Made by a program: the position numbers and the translations under genes. From positions 1 through 5,717 of the forward strand of contig JAKLQL010000099.1 in the NCBI GenBank assembly GCA_022013395.1: DNA of 5,717 bases, given 5' to 3'. This document shows, piece by piece, positions 1-4,942 of this stretch. Source of the DNA: Acetobacterium sp. GTDB lineage: Bacteria; Bacillota; Clostridia; Eubacteriales; Eubacteriaceae. Numbering within the stretch: the first letter of the stretch is position 1; each line of letters begins with the position of its first letter. A model generated the notes under the pieces. The model was not told where the DNA came from. It was given only the letters and a program-made list of their open reading frames with translations, and did not search any database.

Positions 1-592
1 AAAGACTCCTTACTACCGCTCCGTAACCATCCATGGGAAACAAAAGGCCTCCTAAAAGAGCAAAGATGTTAATGACAATACTGAGGATCTGATTGGCTGT
101 GGCTTCGGTTTTAAAAATACAGCAAAACATCACGCCCAGACCCACCGAGAAGAGCTCCGTCAAGACCAACAAAATCAGCAGTTGCGGAATCGCATCCACC
201 CGGATCTTAAAAAGTGTGAACGTCAGGACCGCAACTGTGAGATGACAGAGCAGACAGAATCCAAAGGATGAAACAATCTTTGATAGATAGATCACCCGTT
301 CATTTCCCGGGGCGTAAATAATCCGCATGTTGGGTTTACGGATCGCCACTTCCATAAAGGCATTCGCCGAGGTCATTCCGCTGGAGATCACCGTATAAAT
401 CATCAGAGTAATACCATAGTAATCAAAGGCGCTGACCGCCCCGCCATAGTTGTCTTTTTGGAGGAACCCCAGCACGACAATCAATAAAAACGGAAAGGCC
501 AGATTATAAAAAAGCCACATCGGATTTTTAAATAGATTTTTGAAGTCTTCCCGGCTGATTAAATAAAGGTTTCTTAAATTGATGGCACTCAT
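1..592 (-). CDS. ABC-2 type transporter permease, 3' end beyond the window (partial)
   Basis: Membrane subunit of an ABC exporter, expected to form the translocation path for the ATPase encoded just upstream. The ATG at 592-590 opens a frame of 197 visible codons that is still open at the left edge, so the C-terminus is missing. The protein begins MSAINLRNLYLISREDF, a short amphipathic cytoplasmic lead. Hydrophobic segments follow at about residues 25-44, 58-78, 101-128, 136-160 and 167-186. The fifth ends in GGLLFPMDGYG, which fits the conserved region before the last helix of ABC-2 permeases (DrrB/NatB/YhgE-like). The start is well supported by AGGGGGAG six bases upstream, which overlaps the stop of the ATPase gene. 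The two genes are therefore almost certainly co-transcribed and translationally close. ABC-2 permeases of this kind export drugs, lipids, polysaccharides or peptides, and the substrate cannot be read from the sequence. A second permease gene could follow outside the window. Confidence 0.9.
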   Translation of the reverse strand, partial: MSAINLRNLYLISREDFKNLFKNPMWLFYNLAFPFLLIVVLGFLQKDNYGGAVSAFDYYGITLMIYTVISSGMTSANAFMEVAIRKPNMRIIYAPGNERVIYLSKIVSSFGFCLLCHLTVAVLTFTLFKIRVDAIPQLLILLVLTELFSVGLGVMFCCIFKTEATANQILSIVINIFALLGGLLFPMDGYGAVVRSL

Positions 593-598
593 TCTTTT

Positions 599-606
599 CT
601 CCCCCT
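599..606 (-). promoter_or_regulatory. Ribosome binding site of the permease gene, overlapping the ATPase stop
   Basis: AGGGGGAG on the minus strand lies six bases before the ATG at 592. Its first bases are part of the TAG stop (607-605) of the upstream ATPase gene. This overlap supports coupled translation of the two subunits and fixes the permease start. Confidence 0.75.
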
Positions 607-1543
607 AATCTCTTAAACTCTTTCCGGTTAAACGGAGAAAGACATTTTCCAGGCTGGCCGTTCGGCAGAATAGATTGCGGATTTTTGTTTTGCTGGTGAT
701 CACCAGGGCAATGATCTTATCCAGGTTCTCAATGTTCTTCAGCGTCGTAATCGTCAGGGTCTGGGCCTGTTTTTCAACTTTTTTAATGCCTTCAATTTTA
801 TAAAACGCGTCCACGTTCAAGCCCTGGTCTTCTTCGATTTCCATAATAAACTGACGTTCATCAAAAATATCCTCTTTCAGGCTTTCCTTGGTGCCTTCGG
901 CAATGATGGTACCACTGTCCATAATCAGAATCCGGGTGGAGATTTCTTCCACCTCTTCCATATAGTGGGTGGTATAGAGGATGGTCATCCCATGCTGACT
1001 CAGCTTTTTGATGGCGCCAAGAATATGATTCCGGGACTGGGGATCAATCCCCACTGTCGGTTCATCCATAATCAACAGCTCCGGCTCGTGCGCGATGGCG
1101 CAGGCAATATTCAGCCGTCGTTTCATCCCACCGGAAAAGGTTTTGGCCCGGTCTTTTCGGCTTTCTTGCAGACCGGAAAAATTCAGCGCTTTACTGACTT
1201 TTTCTTCGAGTTCTCGACCCTTTAAACCATAGAGTGATGCAAAAAAACGGACATTCTGTTCGGCGCTGAGATCCTCATAAATGGCCAGATCCTGGGGGAC
1301 TACCCCCAGATTACGCTTGAACCTGTTCAAGCAGCTGTTGATTTTTTCGCCCCGGTAGTACATTTCGCCGCCGTCATAGCCGAGAATCCCGCAGAGCATG
1401 TTAATGGTTGTGCTTTTCCCCGCCCCGTTAGGGCCCAACAAGCACAGAATTTCCCCCTTTTGGACTGCAAATGATATTTCCCTGACAACCTGCTTTTGAT
1501 CATAACTCTTTTTTAATTGGTTTACGGATACAATCGCGTTCAT
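605..1543 (-). CDS. ABC transporter ATP-binding protein (DrrA/CcmA-type exporter ATPase)
   Basis: Cytoplasmic ATPase subunit that powers the ABC-2 permease encoded 12 bp downstream. The 312-residue length is typical for the DrrA/NatA-like class. All nucleotide-binding motifs are intact: Walker A GPNGAGKST (37-45), Q-loop VVPQD (Q84), signature FSGGMKRR (136-143), Walker B LLIMDEP with catalytic E161 (156-162), D-loop GIDP (166-168 region) and switch H193 in TTHYMEE. After about residue 220 there is the C-terminal extension seen in this subfamily. It ends in ASLENVFLRLTGKSLRD, where SLE.VFL.LTG is the usual closing motif of multidrug, antibiotic or lipid exporter ATPases. The ATG at 1543 is preceded by AGGAGG at 1559-1554. 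The pair looks like a self-contained exporter operon. Lantibiotic self-protection, drug efflux and Na+ export (NatA) are all possible from family membership, and no neighbour decides between them. The ATPase assignment itself is very secure. Confidence 0.96.
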   Translation of the reverse strand: MNAIVSVNQLKKSYDQKQVVREISFAVQKGEILCLLGPNGAGKSTTINMLCGILGYDGGEMYYRGEKINSCLNRFKRNLGVVPQDLAIYEDLSAEQNVRFFASLYGLKGRELEEKVSKALNFSGLQESRKDRAKTFSGGMKRRLNIACAIAHEPELLIMDEPTVGIDPQSRNHILGAIKKLSQHGMTILYTTHYMEEVEEISTRILIMDSGTIIAEGTKESLKEDIFDERQFIMEIEEDQGLNVDAFYKIEGIKKVEKQAQTLTITTLKNIENLDKIIALVITSKTKIRNLFCRTASLENVFLRLTGKSLRD

Positions 1544-1553
1544 TTCTTTTTTT

Positions 1554-1559
1554 CCTCCT
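1554..1559 (-). promoter_or_regulatory. Ribosome binding site of the ABC ATPase gene
   Basis: A perfect AGGAGG on the minus strand, within TAGGAGGAAA, sits ten bases before the ATG at 1543. The spacing is slightly long but usual for an A-rich spacer. It supports the annotated start. Confidence 0.8.
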
Positions 1560-1576
1560 ATTTTTTTCTTGTTTTC

Positions 1577-1582
1577 ATTCTA
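1577..1582 (-). promoter_or_regulatory. Possible -10 element for the ABC exporter operon
   Basis: TAGAAT (5 of 6 to TATAAT) on the minus strand lies between the antiporter terminator and the ATPase ribosome binding site. The only -35-like match is TTGATT at 1603-1608, inside the terminator stem and 20 bp away, which is too long to be convincing. The operon needs a promoter in this short gap or read-through from the antiporter. This is a weak call. Confidence 0.25.
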
Positions 1583-1590
1583 TCCCAAAG

Positions 1591-1638
1591 CAAAAAAAAG
1601 AAAATCAACCAAAAGGTTGATCCTCAGGGTTGATTTTT
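1591..1638 (-). terminator. Intrinsic terminator of the antiporter gene, with two alternative stems
   Basis: In minus-strand RNA the antiporter TAA (1652-1650) is followed within about 12 nt by arm A (complement of 1628-1637), arm B (complement of 1615-1621), and then one shared partner arm (complement of 1601-1610). A run of eight T interrupted only by a C follows at 1599-1592. B pairs with the partner as a 7-bp stem with a TTTT loop. A pairs with the same partner as a 10-bp stem with a 17-nt loop. Either form ends at the U-tract, so termination is expected in both. Confidence 0.8.
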
Positions 1639-1649
1639 AGGGTTTAGCG

Positions 1650-3686
1650 TTATTCTTCGTTATCGTCCAGGGTGGCACTTTCAATATAATTGATATGGCG
1701 GCGCAGTTTTTTTGACTGTTCTTTTGAAATTTCACCCGCTTCATACATCCGCTGAATTTCCTGACGTTCGCTGTCCATGGCTTTAATCCGCAGTTCTTCT
1801 TTCTGTTCTTCGTCGTCTTCTTTGAACTCCGACCGCTCCATCGAAAGTCGTCGGATCATCCCCTGATAACCCATAATCACCGCATTGATAATTTCGGTAT
1901 CGGCCTTATTTTCGACTTTCTGCTGTTCCTGCGCTAGACTTTCAATCGCCGCTTGGAAGGTTTTAATTTGAAGTTCCTTGATATTCGCTATTTTTTCCAT
2001 CAGTCGTTCCGGATCCTGTTTATATTTTCGCCTGAACTGATGCCAGATCCGCAGGGTTTTTCCCAGAAAATACTTGACACTGAACCGCACATCATTTGAT
2101 AGAGCTTCTTCCCGTCGATCCAGAGCAGCTTCAAATTTCTCATAAACACGCGGATCGATCTGGTCATTTTCCAGCAAACCTTCAAGATAACTGGCCTCAG
2201 CCCGCAGTCCTTTTAGCTTCAGTTCATTAAGTTTCAGCAGATATGCATCGGTTTCCGGGGAATTCTGCTCCGCTTGGATCCGTTTAACCATCCGCTTATA
2301 TTCACTGATCAGCTCAAAGGCTGCCATTTCATTCTCAGGTGTTGTTTCCAGTTTGATGCGGTTAATCGTCGCTAAAAATATTTTGATAATGGCTGAATTA
2401 AAATCGATCTGGTTTTTTTCTTTGCTTTCTTCATTCTCTTTTCGGCACAACAACGGCAAAAACAGGGTCGCTACCAACAGAGTGACCAGAATGACGCCCG
2501 TTGCAATAAAGAGAATCAGCGACCGCTGCGGAAAGGCCTCGCCGCTGTCTAATAAGGTCGGAATCGAAAGCACTGCAACCATAGTCACGGCGCCACGCAC
2601 CCCGGTGAGGCTAATCAGCAGACTGGTTTTAACACTTGGTGCGTCGGTTTCCTTGTTTTTCACCATAACATGACGAATCACCGTGGATAGATACGAGTAA
2701 ACAAAACGAATGACGAAAATCGTCAGCCAGATCACCAACACACTGGCAATGGCTAACCAGTTGTTGATATCCACATCGGCAACTGCATCACCCATCGATA
2801 ACGGGATATTCAGCCCCAACAGGATAAAAATCACTCCATTGAGGACAAATAACAGCACTGACCAGACGTTTTCCGAAATAACCTTTTCTTTGGCCAACAT
2901 CGACGAAGTGTGCTCCGTGATGGCGGCGTGGGCAATCCCGGCAACCACCACGGCAATAACGCCAGACGCATGAAATAATTCTTCGGTGGCGATATAGATA
3001 ATAAAGGGAGTTAGTATCTGCAGTAAACTGTGAAAGGTGGCGTCCCGAATCCCTTTTTTCCGGAGAATAAAACCAATCCAGTCAATCAGCAGGCCCAGAA
3101 CCAAGCCCATCAGGGCCCCGACAATAAACATATACGTAAAATTCAGGGCCGCATCCCGGAGTGAGAAATAGCCGGTGACAACGGCGGCAATGGCATAATT
3201 AAACGCCACCAGACCGGAGGCATCGTTGATCAGGGATTCGCCCCGAACTAAAGTCAGTACCTTTGTCGGAATATGGACCCGGCTGGCAATGCCATTCACA
3301 GCTACCGGATCGGTGGGCGAAAGCACGGCCGCCAATGCAAAAGCGACGGCAAGCGGGACATAGGGCATCAGCCAGTTAATGAAAAACCCGCCTAAAATCG
3401 TTGTCAACAAGACGAGAATAATGGCATTGCCAAAAATATTCTCTCTCATTTTCCATAGATTTTCTCTTGAAAAATGGCGTCCGTCATCATATAAAAGTGG
3501 GGCGACAAACAGGAGTAGAAACCATTCTGTCTCTATTTCAATGGCATTGTTTTTCATAATAAACGCAATCACCACACCCAACCCGATCTGTATCAGGGCG
3601 GTGGGTATAAACGGAATAAAATGGCTGATGATGTCCGAAATCAATAAGCAAAGCAGCAACATTAGAATAATTAACAGTAAATTCAA
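1650..3686 (-). CDS. CPA1-family Na+/H+ antiporter (NhaP/YjcE-like) with long cytoplasmic tail
   Basis: Membrane protein that exchanges cytoplasmic Na+ (or K+) for external H+, giving pH and salt homeostasis. Residues are numbered from an upstream ATG at 3701 (683 aa). The first roughly 420 residues form about a dozen hydrophobic helices carrying the CPA1 signatures: SPTDPVAV (128-135), GESLINDASG (154-163) with the ion-binding N159-D160 pair typical of electroneutral exchangers, and LTGVRGAVTM (365-374). Residues 421-683 are a charged, mostly helical hydrophilic tail ending near RMYEAGEISKEQSKKLRRHI, the kind of tail found in the bacterial a_cpa1 group. I prefer the TTG at 3686-3684 as start (678 aa), because AAGGAGGT sits inside codons 2-4 of the ATG reading and five bases before the TTG, while the ATG has no ribosome binding site. 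The gene stands alone between its own promoter and terminator. Function by family is secure; ion specificity (Na+, K+ or Li+) is not. Confidence 0.93.
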   Translation of the reverse strand: MNLLLIILMLLLCLLISDIISHFIPFIPTALIQIGLGVVIAFIMKNNAIEIETEWFLLLFVAPLLYDDGRHFSRENLWKMRENIFGNAIILVLLTTILGGFFINWLMPYVPLAVAFALAAVLSPTDPVAVNGIASRVHIPTKVLTLVRGESLINDASGLVAFNYAIAAVVTGYFSLRDAALNFTYMFIVGALMGLVLGLLIDWIGFILRKKGIRDATFHSLLQILTPFIIYIATEELFHASGVIAVVVAGIAHAAITEHTSSMLAKEKVISENVWSVLLFVLNGVIFILLGLNIPLSMGDAVADVDINNWLAIASVLVIWLTIFVIRFVYSYLSTVIRHVMVKNKETDAPSVKTSLLISLTGVRGAVTMVAVLSIPTLLDSGEAFPQRSLILFIATGVILVTLLVATLFLPLLCRKENEESKEKNQIDFNSAIIKIFLATINRIKLETTPENEMAAFELISEYKRMVKRIQAEQNSPETDAYLLKLNELKLKGLRAEASYLEGLLENDQIDPRVYEKFEAALDRREEALSNDVRFSVKYFLGKTLRIWHQFRRKYKQDPERLMEKIANIKELQIKTFQAAIESLAQEQQKVENKADTEIINAVIMGYQGMIRRLSMERSEFKEDDEEQKEELRIKAMDSERQEIQRMYEAGEISKEQSKKLRRHINYIESATLDDNEE

Positions 3687-3690
3687 ACCA

Positions 3691-3698
3691 ACCTCCTT
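3691..3698 (-). promoter_or_regulatory. Ribosome binding site that decides the antiporter start
   Basis: AAGGAGGT on the minus strand is a near-perfect anti-16S match, lying immediately after an in-frame ATG (3701-3699). It would be useless for that ATG but is well placed for the TTG at 3686, with five bases between AGGAGG and TTG. It therefore argues for the TTG start. Confidence 0.75.
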
Positions 3699-3714
3699 CA
3701 TACTTTTTTATCTT

Positions 3715-3743
3715 ATATTACCGCATTATCCTCTTTTTCTCAA
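3715..3743 (-). promoter_or_regulatory. Sigma-A-type promoter of the antiporter gene
   Basis: The minus strand has -35 TTGAGA (3743-3738, 5 of 6 to consensus), exactly 17 bp of spacer, and -10 TAATAT (3720-3715, 4 of 6). The predicted start of transcription is an A near 3708. This leaves a leader of about 21 nt before the TTG start and only about 6 nt before the upstream ATG. A direct repeat TCAGG (3766-3762 and 3754-3750, period 12 bp) lies just upstream of the -35 and might be a regulator site, which is speculative. Confidence 0.6.
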
Positions 3744-3805
3744 GAAATTCCTGAACTTTTGCCTGACGCGCTTTTAATTCTCTGTTTGATTTGATTAAAT
3801 GAATC

Positions 3806-3841
3806 AAAAACAAAGCCAGCTCTTCAGCTGACTTTGTTTTT
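3806..3841 (-). terminator. Hairpin terminator between the TspO-like and antiporter genes
   Basis: Arms 3806-3821 and 3826-3841 form a 16-bp stem with a four-base loop. In minus-strand RNA the single odd position is a U-G wobble, so the stem is complete, with GAAG in the loop and UUUUU at the 3' side. On the plus strand the same position is a C-A mismatch, which suggests it works for minus transcription. It lies about 107 nt past the TspO-like stop codon. A short 7-bp dyad (3790-3796 / 3802-3808) overlaps its distal edge. Confidence 0.65.
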
Positions 3842-3921
3842 GGCAATCATTCCGTTCCGACCAATTGCCACCTTGTTTTGTCACAAAATAAAATTTAGCG
3901 ACAAAACTTGGCAATTTTTTT
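3841..3921. repeat. Nested inverted repeats, possible structured RNA or plus-facing terminator
   Basis: AATTGCCA (3863-3870) pairs with TGGCAATT (3909-3916). Inside it, TTTTGTC (3876-3882) pairs with GACAAAA (3900-3906), separated by a 5/2 internal loop and closed by a 17-nt loop. Seven T (3915-3921) close the outer arm on the plus strand, which makes it look like a plus-facing intrinsic terminator although no plus-strand gene is visible. A third copy, TGGCAAT at 3841-3847, can compete for the same ATTGCCA arm. The segment is non-coding in all frames I could follow and is much AT-richer than the flanking genes. Confidence 0.5.
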
Positions 3922-3947
3922 ATACGCAATAAATCGTTGCGCATTAT

Positions 3948-4754
3948 CTAACTTTCATTGCCTGACATTTCCGGCATCAGCCGATAATGATTGCGATAGA
4001 ACTGAATCCCTGCCAACCCGATCAGGAGGATGATTCCCAGTATGACGATCACCGGTAATAAACGGTATTGTCCTTGAAATCCGGTTGGTGACATTAAGGA
4101 CTGATAGATACCGAAATAGCCCCAGGCGACAGGAATGGGAACGATGGCATTTTTGGTGTTTAATACAACAATCACGGTCAAACCGACGGCGACTGCCAAA
4201 ACGATGACACTCCAAATTTCCGGGGATATGCCAAATCCACTCCATTCAATCTTAACGAGCCATGCCGCCGTATTAACAACCGATGCAATCAGTAGCCAGC
4301 CGGCGTACATCCCAAAAGCCGCTGGCAACAGCCAGCTGTTTTTGGTTTGAATGGCACCCAGTTGTTTGATGATCAATGCCAGGATGATGGCAAAGGCAAA
4401 GATAAAAATGGTCGCCAAGCCGATTTGCGTGTAGGAAAAACAGACGATCCAGATCATGTTTAATCCACAGGACAGCCAGAACAGCCGACTGATCCGGTCA
4501 ATGACACTAGCATAATAAGCATCCTGATGCTTGATAATCATGACAATCAGTGCGGCAAACAGCAACGTGTAAATGACACTCCAGATACTAAAGGTAAAGG
4601 GTGCCGGTGTTATTAAGGTTGCGTACATATCTGAAACGGCTTTTTGTGATAACCCATTGAAGAAACCAAACGCGCCCAACCCATTGATAACCAACGTCAT
4701 GACTAAAAGTATCAGATTAATCCATGCTTTTGTTAATTGATTTAAATTTTTCAT
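3948..4754 (-). CDS. Long-form TspO/MBR-like tryptophan-rich membrane protein
   Basis: Predicted integral membrane protein of 268 residues with ten tryptophans. It has about eight hydrophobic segments, near residues 11-32, 54-74, 90-107, 111-131, 141-165, 178-199, 203-221 and 232-253. The order of motifs resembles the TspO/MBR fold: TPAPFTFSIWSVIYTLL (49-65), corresponding to the P..F..VW..LY region; CGLNMIWIVCF (96-106), corresponding to LN..W; and AGWLLIASVVNTAAW (151-165), corresponding to the A..LN..W helix. Classical TspO has five helices and about 160 residues. This protein has roughly three extra helices at the C-terminus, as in the longer proteins often labelled 'tryptophan-rich sensory protein'. 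TspO proteins bind porphyrins or related ligands and act in stress responses; whether this form does so is unknown. The ATG at 4754 is supported by GGAGAG six bases upstream. The gene is alone between two terminator-like hairpins. The membrane nature is certain and the family is likely. Confidence 0.75.
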   Translation of the reverse strand: MKNLNQLTKAWINLILLVMTLVINGLGAFGFFNGLSQKAVSDMYATLITPAPFTFSIWSVIYTLLFAALIVMIIKHQDAYYASVIDRISRLFWLSCGLNMIWIVCFSYTQIGLATIFIFAFAIILALIIKQLGAIQTKNSWLLPAAFGMYAGWLLIASVVNTAAWLVKIEWSGFGISPEIWSVIVLAVAVGLTVIVVLNTKNAIVPIPVAWGYFGIYQSLMSPTGFQGQYRLLPVIVILGIILLIGLAGIQFYRNHYRLMPEMSGNES

Positions 4755-4760
4755 CTTTTT

Positions 4761-4766
4761 CTCTCC
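4761..4766 (-). promoter_or_regulatory. Ribosome binding site of the TspO-like gene
   Basis: GGAGAG on the minus strand sits six bases before the ATG at 4754 and supports that start. The roughly 95 bp further upstream, to the cyclase terminator, are extremely A/T-rich. CATAAT at about 4828-4833 is a -10 candidate, but I found no -35 at a fitting distance, so no promoter is called. Confidence 0.65.
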
Positions 4767-4860
4767 GCTCTTATGAATTTCAAACCTTTGTTTTATTTTT
4801 TCCCATTTTTTATTTTTTCAAACAAAATTATGATTTAAGAACAAACAAAAAAATGCTTAC

Positions 4861-4899
4861 AAAAAAACAGGAAGCATAAACAACGCTTCCTGTTTTTTT
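4861..4899 (-). terminator. Strong intrinsic terminator of the diguanylate cyclase gene
   Basis: This is a perfect 15-bp inverted repeat (4861-4875 / 4885-4899) with a nine-base loop. The core CAGGAAGC/GCTTCCTG is flanked by seven A and seven T. In minus-strand RNA the stem is followed by seven U, 25 nt past the cyclase stop. The symmetry means it could also work on the plus strand, but no plus gene is present. Confidence 0.9.
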
Positions 4900-4904
4900 G
4901 GATT

Positions 4905-4942
4905 AATTATCCGGTTACAATTTTTAGCGTTCCCGGATAATT
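4905..4942. repeat. Inverted repeat spanning the cyclase stop codon
   Basis: AATTATCCGG (4905-4914) and CCGGATAATT (4933-4942) are perfect 10-bp complements separated by 18 bases that include the TAA at 4926-4924. One arm is the coding sequence for the last residues (KIIRE) and the other lies in the untranslated region. The resulting hairpin would sit just upstream of the terminator in the mRNA. Confidence 0.55.

Noticed and set aside
965..1225. Plus-strand open frame antisense to the ABC ATPase
   Set aside because: It lies wholly within the conserved Walker B/signature coding region on the other strand, and its translation has no coherent domain or membrane pattern.
3379..3777. A 132-codon open frame on the plus strand running across the antiporter start into the intergenic region
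   Set aside because: It is antisense to the conserved N-terminal helices of the antiporter and covers its promoter. It shows no recognisable protein features and I saw no ribosome binding site. It is best explained as a shadow frame.
3955..4245. Second minus-strand frame inside the TspO-like gene, rich in Arg, His and Cys
   Set aside because: It overlaps the real membrane protein in another frame. The His/Cys/Arg-rich composition is typical of an out-of-frame reading, and it is not a metal-binding protein call I can support.
4811..4833. Possible promoter for the TspO-like gene (CATAAT, or TTGAAA at 4821-4816)
   Set aside because: Neither element has a partner hexamer at 16-18 bp. The stretch is so A/T-rich that partial matches are expected by chance.
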